Assembly: GCF_000002985.6 (NCBI RefSeq)
Contig: NC_003279.8
Coordinates: forward strand, 6,696,001 to 6,760,000
Reading direction: 5' to 3'
Source of the DNA: Caenorhabditis elegans
Taxonomy: Eukaryota > Nematoda > Chromadorea > Rhabditida > Rhabditidae
DNA length: 64,000 nucleotides
Shown in pieces: positions 1-12,629 of this stretch. The notes beneath the pieces were generated by a model. That model was given only the letters and a program-made list of their open reading frames with translations. It was not told the origin of the DNA and searched no databases. Numbering within the stretch: position 1 is the stretch's first letter; every line of letters begins with the position of its first letter. Made by a program: the position numbers and the translations under genes.

Positions 1-1862
1 CGCATGATGGCATCCTAGACATTCAGGGGAGCTTCCTCTGTAGGCAGGATGATACGAGTGAGAATGTTCCTAGTGAATGAACTATAAAATTTAAAAAAAA
101 AAGTGAAAACTATAAATATTTGTCATTGAAAAGTACATTGACAATCAGAACAAGGTTTGGGTATAGTGTCCTGTGAGCAATTTCCTGGTGTTATTTTAGG
201 AGATAATGGTAAACATTATTTTCAGAACCATTTAAACAAATCACTTCCTTTTTGTAGGGAAAAAACAATGATAAAACTTGAAAACGTTAATTTTGAAATG
301 GAAAGAAAAGCGAAATAACAAAGAAGAAAAAGCTTACGTAATAGAAACGGAAAAAAGATCTGAAAATGACGTGTCGTTGCTGGTTTTCGAACATAAAACC
401 GGAATAGACAGACTACGGGAAAAAGCTTGTACGGATGAATGCATTTTTTATAAAAAGTTCAGAGGAAAACTTTTAGGTAGGTGGAAAAAAGATGTGACTA
501 GATTCAAGAAATGTCTTGATGAACATAATGAACTATGAACTATTTGCACTATTCCATATGACTAGTGTATCATGACTTTCAAAACTAAAAATGTTTTAGA
601 ACTTTGGCTTCGCTTACTAAGCAGAGTAGGCATCCGATTGAGGCACCACGGGAAGCATCTTTTCCCCGCTTCTCGCCCTTCTTCCTAGCGTTTTCAAAAA
701 AGAAAAAAAATTTTTTTGATAAGTCTGGATAAGAAAACATGATGCGGGATATAACAATGACGCTAGATACAGACAAAACCTATTTTGAGGTGTTTAACTC
801 AATATTCTCGTCACTTTAATATCAAATTATCATAGAATAAATTATATATACGGTGTTACAGGCGGGCTATTGGACATTTTTAATCAAATAGTAATTCGAT
901 TCATATTTTTTCTAATTGATATGTCTCAGAAAAATTTTTAACAGTAATCCCAAAATTTCTAGGCAACCTTAAAGCTTTCCTAGATTGAAACTTTTGATTG
1001 CATGCCAATTTCCCCCCCGTTTCCGGGTACACGTTCTTGTTATTTTAAAGTAAGTCACAAATAAAACGATCAAAAGTCGTCAATACTCTCCGTGCTTTCT
1101 TTTTCATTTCAGTCTTCATTCGAGCGAAAAAAATCTCGGGACGAAAAGAGAAATATGTTTCCCGTTGCTTTCCGGAAATTTGCATTGTTTCTTTGGATAA
1201 TCATTATTAGAAAATTAGAGAGGCAGAAAAAAAACATACGGAAGAAAAATGATCAGAAAACAAAAAAGAGAGATGTCAGTTGGTTTTATGCGTTTTTTTT
1301 CACTTTTTTAAAGCCCGTTCTTCTTTACGTCAAATAATAGATGAAAATGTGGCAGCAGATGGATGAAATGAACGGGAAGGTAAAGAAAAAGTGAAGTCAG
1401 AGATTCCATAATATTTAATCAAATTCTATGAACAAAAGCAAAATTCTAGAAATGAGAACTATCCGGATATGGTTTAAGAAAGATTTTATTTTAAAATTAA
1501 TTGAACATACAAAGACTAGCATGGTATATAATCACATCTTCAAGCGTACGTGCATGCCTACCTATTTTCTGCATCAACTCGGAGGTTCGGTGTTTACATA
1601 GGGTGAATTTACGCGTTTCTCATTTTCTTATTTCAGTTAACCTTTGGAAGAAATGAGAAAAACCTGATATACTCACAATTTAGTTATATGTCATTTCAAA
1701 GGTAGGCAGGGATTTCTGCACATGTCTGAATATTTTCCAATTTTTTTAAAACAGTTTTTGATCAAGTCAAAAAGATTCAAAATATCAAAGCAGAGTCAAG
1801 GGAATTATCATGATAATTCATTTCAAAGTACAAGCTAACAAAGTTTGGAAATATGTTATAAG
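1..1862. other. AT-rich stretch without a confident gene
   Basis: No spliced gene could be assembled here. A + strand reading frame at 278-538 (86 codons, Lys/Glu-rich) looks protein-like, but it has no in-frame ATG, and upstream stop codons at 269-274 leave no room for an acceptor, so it may be a remnant or chance. A poly-C run lies near 1012-1018. Other open frames begin with non-ATG codons and have simple A/T-rich composition. Confidence 0.5.
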
Positions 1863-2250
1863 GTGTGAAACAGGGGTGTTCGAGAAATTTGCCGAATTTG
1901 CCGAATTTGCCGAATTTGCCGTTTGCCGAGCTCGGCAAATTTGCCGAATTTGCCGAGCACGGCAAATTTCAAAAAAGTAGATTTGCCGAATTTGCCGAGC
2001 TCGGCAAATATTTTACAATACAATTTTGACCAAAACTATTGATTTTTTCCCAAAAATTTTTGTAAAATGACACAATATTGAGTTATTTAAATGTTTAAGC
2101 AGACACACTACATGTGTGTTAAAAATTTAGTCGTTTTGGTGCTCCAAAAAACATCAAAAAATATCAAAAAAACACGGCAAATTTTCCGAATTTGCCGAAT
2201 TTGCCGAGCTCGGCAAATTTTGAGATTTGCCGCACACCCCTGGTGTGAAA
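1863..2250. mobile_element. fold-back (palindromic) hAT-like MITE with 8-bp target duplication
   Basis: The element proper is 1871-2242 (372 bp). It begins CAGGGGTGT and ends ACACCCCTG. Both arms carry many copies of the unit AATTTGCCG and the palindrome GCCGAGCTCGGC. It is flanked by an exact 8-bp direct repeat GTGTGAAA at 1863-1870 and 2243-2250. The CAGGG terminus plus an 8-bp duplication is typical of hAT-superfamily non-autonomous elements. No transposase reading frame is present; the short open frames inside are repeat translations. Superfamily is inferred from ends and duplication length only. Confidence 0.8.
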
Positions 2251-4560
2251 TTCAGGAAACCAGTGAACGTAAATTTTAACATAGACTTTTTTTCAAAGAA
2301 GTTGTTTTTGGAACATCGAGTGAGACGTCCATCCACCTGTTATACACCCACTCGTACCCAAACCTAATCAGAGTTTATTCATGTATTATTTGTTGTGACG
2401 CTAACATATCTGGAAAATGTGTGGTTTAATCAAAACTTGGTTACAGCAAAACACACAAAAATAATTTTTTGTTCACTTATGTATAAAAAGTTTACAGTAA
2501 GCCGCCAGTTGGAAATACGCGTGTAAGTTTCCCGCATTTTTCGGAGATCAGTGGTGTCCACCGGAATACTTGTGGCTGGCATTACTAACCTCTACTTTTT
2601 GATAGATCATAGATGAAAGATGTTGATTTAATTTTAAAACTGTTAAGAAAAACAATTGTTTTGAACTATATATTAGAAATACATCAAGTTTGCAGGTTAT
2701 TGTAGTGATTTGACAATTTTCGCCAACTTTTGAGCGCAGAAGTATGCGCTAGAATGGCACAGTGTCTGCTGAAAAAATTAGTTCAAAAAGACCTCAAAAC
2801 ATTACCTTCACCGAACTTCAATTCTTTAACAAATTTGATTTTAAATGAGAAAGAAATGAATGAAAAGTGCAAGAAAAATTCTTAGTACCAATTTCGAAGT
2901 GTATCTAGTTACATGCTCCCAAATTTGTCATTGTTTTTTCTTTATTCTCTGCTTTCGTCCTCCCACGGAAAGAAATTTTGAGGTCCCGAGGGGAATGTTG
3001 CATCTCAGCATTTCAGAAAGATTCTATTTTCCTCATTCCTTTTTCAACACGTACTCCCAGAAACTTAAGGAAAAAAATAAGGGAAAGAAAATGGAAAACA
3101 TGAAAATTACACCTTAAAGTTAGTTAGAAATCCCGGAAGTCCGGAAGTGGTGGTTCCAAAAATGGGCAGTTTGCATGAAAATTGGAAAACATTTCTCGTT
3201 TGGAGCAGCATTGAAGAAGACGTTGTGACATTTACCAAGAGGTGTGTGTCGCGCTTCAATGAATTTTACGAGTCAAGAATAAGCTAATATAAATCGAAAA
3301 AAAGTTGAGAATTCTCGGGGATTTTTAGAGGGCTTCAGGTAGCAGTAAATATTAAGAATTTGGTCTCACCAATTTTTAGACTCATTCGCAGTAGAGGAAA
3401 TACTAAGAATACTCAAATCGCATCGTTGAGAAAAGCAGATTTTCTAAAAAAGTCTGAACCTGTTTGGATGTGCTAAGTCCGAAAAATAAGCATAAACCTG
3501 TTTGGGCCAACCGGGGACTAGATTTTTCCCGAACTGAACTCCCTTCAATCAGACAAACTATGACAGCATTAGAAAAACAACAAATTAAAAATTCAAGAAC
3601 TTTTTGCGAGTCAGAAGATTTTGGTCAAGCCTGGCTGAATGAATTATGAATGACATTTTTAATTTTAACAAACAATTTTTGAAGCACGTGATTTAAAAAA
3701 AAAAACTTTAAAAAGGTACAAAAAGAATAGAAACATCCTTTCAAAAATTTCTGAAGTAGACAAGGATACGGAACCACAACTAACGCGCTCTGTTGACAGT
3801 TCAAAAGAGTCAATGAACACGTCGAGGTCATGTTTGTATCCAAAAAAGTTTATATATCCACTTCATGTAACTAAAAAATCAGAATTTCTAAAAATAGAAC
3901 AGAAAATATATGAAGCCTAACAAATTAACAAGTATCAAAGTTGATATATTCTAACAAGAAAAGCTTAATCCTTTCAACATACAAATGAAGATTATGATGA
4001 TGTCTAAAGTAGTTCCATATCTTAAGAAAATAGTCAGAAGATAAAAATAATTATTTATTTGCGGGGGCGATGATCGGTTTTTGAATAAACAAATCGGTAA
4101 TAACGCTCATTGGACTTTATGAGCTATATAAATAAGCTTGCCAAAATTTCAAAGCAGACAACTAGAAAATCCTTTTTTGGTTTTCAAGCTGCCAAATTGA
4201 TTCCAGGAAATAATGGCTCAAAAGTACGTCTGGTCACTTGGTGTGAAAGTTTTAGCCTATGCAAAAAAACGATTTTTGACCGATTACCAGAAATATTTTG
4301 GCTGAAAAAGCATACAATTGTTATGTTTTAAATGTAATTTTCAAGTAAACCAGCTTTTTTAATACTAAAATTATGTTCATTAAAGAGATGAAATATGCAA
4401 CAAAAAATTAAAATTTGAACTACTTGCCAATGAAACTGTTGATTTTTCGTCCTTCGTGGGAATTCAATTAATATCCAATTAATATCCTTCGAGATTGAAA
4501 TTAATTTAAACTATGTAAGCAGAATTTTATTATTTCTAGAGTTGGAGAACTATCGATAAC
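2251..4560. other. intergenic, no confident gene
   Basis: AT-rich sequence with scattered short open frames. A protein-like + strand frame at about 3458-3649 and a possible exon after an acceptor at 4203 (ATG at 4212) were seen, but I could not connect them into a gene. They could be older parts of the degenerate gene proposed just downstream. Confidence 0.4.
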
Positions 4561-4975
4561 ATAGCTTTGGAAGAAAAGATTGAACTATATTTAGGAGTCA
4601 TCATTTTTCTTTTCTAAAATCTTCCTCCTGTTGGTGTTTACATGTTGGGAGGATTAAAGAAACAAGTATTTGGACTCTTTTTGGACTAAAAAATTCCGAG
4701 GAAATGTTTTGTGATTCGTTGAACATTGACTTCTTCTTCTTGTCTTCTGAACCAGAAAAATTGATGAAGAGAGTAGAAAATGTGAAATTTGATTTGTCGG
4801 AGAAGGACACTGTTATAGAAAATGTGCAAAAAAGGATCGCTGCATTATTTGCAGAAAAATGAAGCACAATGTAAAATTTAACAAAGGAAAATATTCGCAT
4901 ACGGGGGATTTTGAGATTAAAGAATTCAGAAGAATAAAGTATGAGGTCAAAGAACTTTTTCTAGAAATGGAGTGA
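4561..4975 (+). pseudogene. candidate degenerate coding sequence (frameshifted), function unknown
   Basis: Three successive + strand frames each read as ordinary protein and change at plausible indels. The first, about 4561-4691, includes the segment PPVGVYMLGG. The second, about 4680-4862, includes SSEPEKLMKRVE and ENVQKRIAALFAEK and ends in a stop at 4860-4862. The third, 4859-4975, includes GDFEIKEFRRIKYEVKE and ends in TGA. The switch between the last two lies at a run of five A (4855-4859), a typical place for a one-base indel. Charge pattern and codon use look more like coding sequence than the flanks. I do not recognise the family. Alternatives are chance open frames or a real gene with small unrecognised introns. 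Confidence 0.4.
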
Positions 4976-7900
4976 AATGGAAACGCATTTTTTTTGAAGC
5001 TCATTCATGCCTTCGCGCCTGCCTACTTTTGTATACTTTTTTACATCACCAATTTCCTTATTAACTTAATGAAATTTCGGCTGTAAAAAATAAAAGTTTG
5101 AAGTTTTTACTATGCATAAGTCTAAGCAGTTCACGGAAGGCGCGCTTTACGCCCCCGTCACGCCTCTGTCTGGACAGGTAAAGTTACAACTATGCGGTTA
5201 ACAGAAATAAGACTACCCATTGGGTTTATCTAAAGCTTCAATAACATAAATGCAGAAACTTTTATTACTTTTGAAGCAAAACTCAAGACCAAACGAATAT
5301 AAGTGGGGGTGGAAATACGGGAAATGAAAAGAATTTGATGAGGTAGATTCTGGAAATTCAGACATCTTGAATAAGATCAAAAGATTGAAGACACTGATGC
5401 TTCCTTTTTAGTCACGTAGCTCTATTTAGACACTCTCAGACCAATTAAGTTTTATTTCTGAAAGGAAGAAATCTTCAGCTTATGTTTTGGTCTCAATATT
5501 ACAACTTTGAAAAATTGTTTGAAGTTTTATTATTTAAACAAAATTATTTCAACACATTTTGACAAGATTGTTCCTCAGGTTAAAGAAGCGTTTAACAAAA
5601 TTTTCAGCGGATAATAATTGGATTACTTTTTTGGATAGGTACAGAAATGGATTAATGCTATAATACACTAGAACATAAATTTTTAAAGCAAAGTCCGAAT
5701 AATTTGTACTCTCGTGTGAGATGTATGAGATAAGTTAACGTAGGTTGCAAATACAAAAAAGCATTTTTTTTTTTAAGTTGAATGTGTTGAATTTATGATT
5801 ATGATAGAATTTCTAAATAGAGGAAAGTTTTAACTCTATAGAGCATTCAAGTTTCTGAATAATTCAAATTTCAACTGATGAGACAGGGAAAACTATCGAA
5901 AACTAAAATAGCTTCACATTTCGATGAATTCTATCAATATTATCATTTTGTAATGAAGTTCCAAAAGGCTTTGGTATCACATAAAAACTAAAGAAAATTG
6001 TGAGGTAAAGGCTGTCCGTTTGGTTCAAGGGATGAGCCGAACCTTCCTGCGGAATAAGGAAATACTTCAAGAAATCTCATTTTTCATGGCCAAACAAATT
6101 GACGCTCAACTTAAAGTTTATCAATTGCACCTGCTGAGATTATTTAAAGGTGGGGTACCGAAATTTGAGACTTTGCTTTTTTTTTCAAAATTGTATCCTA
6201 TTTGCGTCCCCATTGGCCAAAAAACATCTCAATCAACGAAACAACACGTAATAAAATGCCCAAAACATGCATCACAGGATGATAATCAAATAAAAATTAA
6301 GTTCCAACCGCTGCGGCACCGATAAGTGACCAAAGTTTGAGATTTTAGCTAAAAATAGGCCGTTTTTTAACTTTTTTTTTAATTTTTAGAACGTCTCATT
6401 ACGAAATTAGTTTTATTTTAAAAAATTTTAAAAAATTAGAAATTAGTTGGTAGTTGGATTTTATAACCGTTGACTTTACAAATAATATAAATTGAAAAAT
6501 TAAAAAATCATTGACTTTCATCTGTTTTCGATTGTGATTCTCAGGAACTTTGCCTAATTTTCTAAATATGTCTTTCAGAAAATGCATTTCCGTAGAGCTA
6601 AAGAAACACAAAAAACTTCGGAGCATCACTCAAAGGGTTCCGGTATCTAATAAAACTTGAAGAACGAGAAGTTAGTCTAGGAATTTCGGTTTTTTTTCTC
6701 CAAAACCTTTTTCGTGGTTCTTTGATTCTCGGATTTGCGCATCACCGACTCGTTCTTCTTACTTTGATCTCTGACGTGAGATCCTTCATTTTGAAAACTG
6801 GAATAAAAAGTATACACGAAAAAATTGTTGGACTTTATGCAATTCCAACATCATGTTTTCAGGACATAAAAACATAAAATCGACTGAAAACAAAACAATA
6901 TTTTAGAGTAATTAGATTCTAGGAATGTCCTTAAACAGGGCATAACACCTAAAAACAAGTGAAACTTCTAGGAAATGGAATCATGAGAATAGGGAATTCC
7001 TGAACAATCAGATAAAATGTATGATTTCAATTGAATTCACTAGGCTTTCCATGGGGAACTTCAAGAACACAGGGAAGTATGTTAATTAGTCTGTAAAATA
7101 CATTTCCAATTAAAACCCAGACTGGAACAACCAGGTCTCTTTTGATTTAGTTCAACTAGTGTTATTAGGCGACGACTACCTGTTCAAAAACAAAGAATAA
7201 TAAAAAGTGTGAAACATTTTTAAAAAAATTTAATTGTTGGAGCAGAGGGCTTCTGTTTGAAAAAGTCTGGGTTGTATTACTCACATTATAAAGCAAATTT
7301 CCAGTATTTTTGCATTGAGAAAATTCCAATGAGGTTAATTTCTGGTTTTTTTTCTGATTTTCATGGATTTTTTTGGAATTCTGTCAAGAAATTATAAATG
7401 TTTTTGTGAAAAATTTTTACAAGGAAATTCCCAATAAATTTCCAATTTGATATGCAGAGAGAGAGAGAGATAGCTAACTTTGCAGTATCGAAATCTTACT
7501 GAAAAACTCGGAAATTCAGAACTTTGTTTTTGTTTTTTACTCGAGCGTTTGAATCGACTGTTTCTTGAACAATTCGTGTTTTTGGAAAAACTCTGAAACA
7601 TACAATATGCGCTACCTTTTTCCAAAATCACGCTGGAACCAACAGCTCACTTTAAAAATTAAAACTGTGCATTTTTGATCACTGGAAAAATTTGCCGTGC
7701 ACAGAGCATGAAACTGAATATTAATTTTTAGGATTTAGAATATTTAATGTTTTCTATGAACGCGGCTGCAGCGGAGATGATTAAAAGGACGATTGAAATT
7801 CAAATATCAGAAGAAACTTTATTTGTTTTCGTAAGTTTGTGGTTTAGCTTTTATACTTGAACGCAGATATTTTTTTTACCGTTCGTAGTGGGAAGTGATA

Positions 7901-9600
7901 ATTTTCTCCACAATAAATTATCCCGAGGTTCGAAAAACAGTATGTGTTTGAGGACTCTCGGAGTATTCTCGGAGTTTTGAAAGTGTTAAATTCCAGATAA
8001 CGTCGGTAATTTTTCAAAATTTTACTTAAGATGGTTTTGAACTGACCGGGCCTCTGTAAAATTTCTTAAATAAGATATGTTACAATAATCAGCACACAAC
8101 TTTTCTGTGAAAGTAATTTTGTTAGTTAAAAAAGAAACCAACGTATATTTCAAATCATAATATTTGCGACTTACGAAAAATAAATTTGCACAACGTTTAT
8201 GTAGTATCGAAAACTTTTCATATGCAATATTTTGACCTAAGAATTGATCTTAAAAGTAATAGAATATTCAATCAGAAAATGAAGGTCATGCAGACACAAT
8301 TAATCTCCTTCAAGTACTTTACACATTTTTCTTTGAAAAGGTGGCGTGGCAATCGGCTTATAGTGTATTTCTTCGTTGTGCTACCTAGATATTTTCCAAC
8401 TTTTTTTGCGTAATAAATAATTCAAACTCCTTCTAATTTTATTTTTCCTTTCCTAACAACGTTCCTCTTCTTTTTCAGTTAATTGTGCGTTTGGCGTATT
8501 TAGGTCTAGACTTCATCCTTTTTAGCCATAACACTTTGTTTTTTCCCATCACCTGATTTTCTATTTGAGGAAATAAATCCCTAAAGAGAAAAGTTAAGAA
8601 TGAAAAGTCGGTCATGACATACATTTTGATTTTTGCTGCTCTAAAATTGAAATGAATTTTTTGAGAGAAGAATCTAAGAAGAACTTAGAGAAAACACGTC
8701 TATAGGGAGTTTAGATGATGGATGGATGGACAAAGACAACAAGGAAGACAAGGCTCAAATAAATTTCAAAGTGAAAGGGAACCTGGTAACGATGGCGTGG
8801 CATTCGGAAGTGCTTTTACTTGAGGTGACCTTCTTGAGACACACATCAAAGTTTTAGTAAGGATCATGAGCAAGGATGTTGTCGAAAATACTAGATATTT
8901 CGATTTTTGGATGTTGCTCATAGAAAATCAATAAAATATGTTGAAAAATTAGATAGTTAAAGAGTATTCCTCTGCAAACAGAGGAATTATTGAAAAATTG
9001 ATTTATTCGAAATTTGCAATGTTTCATTAATAAGACAAAATAGAATTGCACGACACAACTTTACAGAGATACACGGCAATTCCCTTCAAACATGATAAAA
9101 TTCAGTATCACTGGGAACTGGGAAATGAGAACTGGATAAAGCCAATCTATATCTTATTCGAAGGATGAATTTTCAAGTTTTTACTTTTTTGAAAAAAAAA
9201 GTACAGGGAAAGGCTACATTTTTTGGCGGACCGAACAAAATCGTACGGCCGTTATCCGCTTTTCCCTGGGACGTTCTGATCTTTTTTGTTTATATTTGTT
9301 TTCAGTCTTATATTCCCTACTAAAATAACTACACAAACCGAAAACAAAGATGGAAAATGATCCCGGGATTACAAACAGTTCCCCGGTTCATCGTTACGAT
9401 TTGAATAGACCGCACATGTTATTAAGTATACGCCGATAGTGTTGAATGACCGAACTTCTGAAACGACATAGACGGATAAGAAAAAAACTTATATACATTA
9501 AACAAGAAAATTCGAAATATAATATTGATTCGTTTCAGATAAATTCAATTTTAAACTAGTTCATTTTCACGAAGTTATCACGAGAAGTCAAGAGATGGCG
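4976..9600. other. long AT-rich intergenic region without a confident gene
   Basis: No complete gene could be built. Isolated signals only: a - strand acceptor TTTTTATTCCAG near 6804 followed by a short open segment down to about 6670, a - strand exon-like segment about 7538-7593 after an acceptor at 7594, and a + strand acceptor at about 8479 followed by a short frame ending near 8556 with an AATAAA close by. A (GA)n tract lies at about 7457-7470. These may be fragments of a poorly conserved gene or chance. Confidence 0.4.
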
Positions 9601-9631
9601 AAGATGAGTAGAAATGGCAGAGATCCAGAAG

Positions 9632-10358
9632 TTACCAGAAGTAGTTCTTTTCGTCGTCTTTCTTATCCTAAAACAGATTAATGAATTCTTGTTTTAAAAG
9701 TGTTTTAAACTTACGTCGTCTTTCTTTTCATCTTCCTTCTTATCATCCTTTTTATCGTCCTCTTTTTTGTCGTCCTCTTTCTTTTCCTCGTCCTTCTTCT
9801 CCCGCTTTGACTTTTTGGACTTTTTGGATTTGCTCGACTTCTTGGATTTCTTGGACTTTTCTTTCTTTTCATCTTTCTTTTCGTCCTTCTTTTCGTCCTT
9901 CTTTTCATCCTTCTTGTCATCCTTTTTCTCTTCATCCTTCTTTTCATCCGCATCCTTTTTCTCGTCCTTCTTGTCCTCGTCCTTCTTTTCATCCTTCTTA
10001 TCATCCTCTTTCTTGTCTCCATCCTTCTTCTCTTCATCCTTTTTCTCCTCTTCCTTCTTATCTCCGTCCTTCTTCTCGCTCTTCTTCTCACCATCCTTCT
10101 TCTCTCCTTCAGCAGGAGCCGCGGCAGCTGCATCTGGGGTCGGCGCCGCTGGAGCAGCTTCCGGAGCAGTGGGTGGTGCAGGTGCTGGTGGAGGTGGGCC
10201 CATTTTGGAAGCCGATTTTGGCGGTCTAAACAAACTTTCGGTAAAGGAAATCTATTGTCACAAACTCACGGTGGCTTCTTCTTTCCTCCACATCCAATAA
10301 GTGCAGCAAGTGGGGCAACGAGTAGAAGTGCAAAATGCAGGTAGTCGAACGGGCTCAT
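9632..10358 (-). CDS. membrane-anchored Lys/Asp/Glu-rich low-complexity protein, 211 aa
   Basis: Three exons (10358-10270, 10225-9715, 9667-9632), all with standard GT-AG junctions, give 211 residues. The N-terminus has one hydrophobic segment (about residues 8-22, FALLLVAPLAALIG) followed by CGG and a KKK stretch, so it is probably a type of membrane or signal anchor. Residues about 30-65 are Pro/Ala-rich. The rest is dominated by short repeats of EKKD, DEKKD and DDKK, with a middle SKKSKK block, ending EKNYFW. This composition predicts a long, highly charged, disordered or single-helix tail. No enzyme or binding domain is visible, and I do not recognise the family. The frame is chosen over the long antisense frames because only it has an ATG, a hydrophobic leader and matching splice phases. 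Confidence 0.8.
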
Positions 10359-10811
10359 CGTCTTTGAGTCGTTTCGTCGAGCTTATTCGAGTGTTTGTAT
10401 CAAGTGTGAAATTTTGAACTGAAGATTTCTACCGCAAATCACTCTTTTATATACATTATCAGTGTTCTAAATCTTCACGGGCACAATTAGAACATGACGA
10501 ATTTATTCCCCTGAAATATTAATTATTTTAATCTGAGTATGGGTTTAATAAATGTCTAATATGTTTTTCTTATTTTCCCGTGAAAAGTTTATTTTCATTT
10601 CCATTTTGTTAATTTTTGTTTACTGTTGTTCTGCGAGCACTCACATTTTTAACCTTTGTGAGTGCATACAATCTCAAAAGGATGAAACTTCAATTTGATG
10701 CTTTGCCCGGTCGATTCATAATCGTGGCGCAAGCATCGACTGGGAGATAAACTGGATTTTTTTAACAAACATGATTTTATTCTGTGAAACAAGTTTTGCA
10801 AAATCATTTAG
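10359..10811. other. promoter-side intergenic spacer
   Basis: A 453-bp gap that contains the upstream region of the Lys-rich gene and the 3' flank of the GPCR gene, both on -. AT-rich, with no open frame of note. Confidence 0.5.
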
Positions 10812-12629
10812 TTATTGATTGGAAGTGACGGATGTCTTTGCCTTCATTGAACTTTTTCTTGTGTTGGTGATGGTTTCCCGAGTGAAGATATCCTGAGCTG
10901 TTCCAGAATGTGATACTGATGAAGACGATTTCTCGTTGAAAATGAGTTTTTTGTTACAACTGAGAAGAGCCAATGGAATAGCAACCTGTGGAGCACATGA
11001 GACAATTTCATCAATTCGGCTGAAAAAGGTACTGAATGTTTCGCTGTTGACGGCAAACACCATGATAAGGTGAACGACGAGGGAGAGCTGAAAATATTTT
11101 ATTGAATTCTAAAAATGGATCTTCGCGTAGTCAACTGTTTCAATTTTCAATTGTATAATACAAAATAAGCACATTTCACAAAACTGCTAAATATTTCAAA
11201 TTGCGTACCGTATATGTGACTAAAATGAGCATTCCAATCTTCAAAGTCTTTCTCTCAGCTCTATCAATAAGTGATTTTGTTTTGTCACTTGTAACCAACT
11301 GCCTTTTGTCACGGAGATTGTTATATGCTACTACATAGAACACAATTGACAACAGTGGCAATGCATAGACGGCAATTGTGAATGGCTGAAAATTTAATTG
11401 ATGTTCAAACCCTTAAGATTTTATTTTTTACCTCAGCAGTGCTAGTCGCCATCATTTGAATTGTGTTTGTGGCAGCATCATAATGAGTATAGACTCCACA
11501 TAGTTTCTGATAGAGAATAGACAAAACAAGTGAGAGAATTGCAACGAAAGTCAATGTTCCACGAACAATCCAGCATCCCCATGCATTTATTACTTTTCCT
11601 GGATAGACAAGAACCATCATTCGGTTGAGTCCAGCATAGAAGAGCCAAATGGAAGAGGCAATGCAGGTGAACATATTAATGATCAAAATGTCCTGGATGT
11701 ACCAGCAACTGTCGAAATCATCAGACTGGAAATGAGGCAAAATATTTCGGGGATTTATGGAAAATTTTCAACTGAACGTTGCCGACTTTTTGAACATGTT
11801 TTCGGGTAAGTCGCCAAACTTTGAGAGGAAGTTGAAAAATATTGACAGAACTTTCACCATATTTCAAAGCTAGTGTAGGTCATTTCTAGAAACCTCTGTT
11901 ACCCATAGATCTGTATGGTGTGCATTAGATTTTATATGACGCATTTCATGCCTACAGTAATCCCATCTCGCCTCACAATCAGTAATTTAATAAAGTATGT
12001 TACACGCATAGACCAATAATTCAATTTTCCTAAGTCAGAACAAAAAGAAAGAGAACTTTGATTCAAAAGATTTCAATTGAAAGAGATCTTACCTTTCTAT
12101 CCATCATCGTTGCTAGAGTTCCCAGGGCATTGATAGCCACGAAAACATTGAAAGTTCGCATTATAATGTAGAAACAAGCCTGGAATTCAATATTTTCCAA
12201 ATTGAAAAAAACTTATAGGAAGTGTTTTTATGAAGTTTAAGTTCAAAAGTAAAAGTTTTCTGGACACATGGAGGTTACTACTGGCCTATTGGCCTATGTC
12301 CATGCCTCCGGTATGTTTTCTGCATTGTTCGTGAATTTTTGGTGAACGTATATGTTTTTAAAACTGGATTAGTTTTTAATACAAAAAATATTAATTATTC
12401 GATATAAACTCACTTTATATTCTGGTTTGATAGCTCTCCAGAGAACGATAAATACAGAAACATTAAGGAATACAATGAAAACGTTCAAGACGATTTCTGC
12501 AATGAACAGAGCATTTTCAGCTGTTCCTAACCAAGCAGGTGAACCTCCATAGCTTCCCGATGGAATAGCAGGCCATCCAGGAGAAACTGGTGATGTTATA
12601 GTTGAAGAATCAGTAAATTTCATAAACAT
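10812..12629 (-). CDS. seven-transmembrane chemoreceptor-type GPCR, 349 aa
   Basis: Five exons (12629-12414, 12179-12093, 11725-11432, 11385-11209, 11087-10812), all in phase 0, give 349 residues. Seven hydrophobic segments are visible: TM1 around IAEIVLNVFIVFLNV, TM2 around FYIIMRTFNVFVAINALG, TM3 followed by LNRMMVLVYP, a position where nematode serpentine receptors carry an NR...P motif, then TM4 (LTFVAILSLVLSIL), TM5 (YALPLLSIVFYVV), TM6 (IGMLILVTYTLSLVVHL) and TM7 (CAPQVAIPLALLS). The N-terminus is short and the C-tail Ser/Thr-rich, as in worm chemosensory receptors. Such receptors normally act in sensory neuron cilia through G proteins. I cannot assign the exact family (srv/srsx/srw-like are options), so no symbol is given. 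Confidence 0.85.

Noticed and set aside
1777-2336. Short frames on both strands through the 1.9-kb palindrome
   Set aside because: Translations of the GCCGAATTT repeat, not genes.
9681-10300. Long + strand frames (177 and 182 codons, Ser/Phe- and Pro/His-rich) opposite the Lys-rich gene
   Set aside because: They are mirror translations of the AAG/GAC-type repeat. The - strand frame has the ATG, hydrophobic leader and phased introns.
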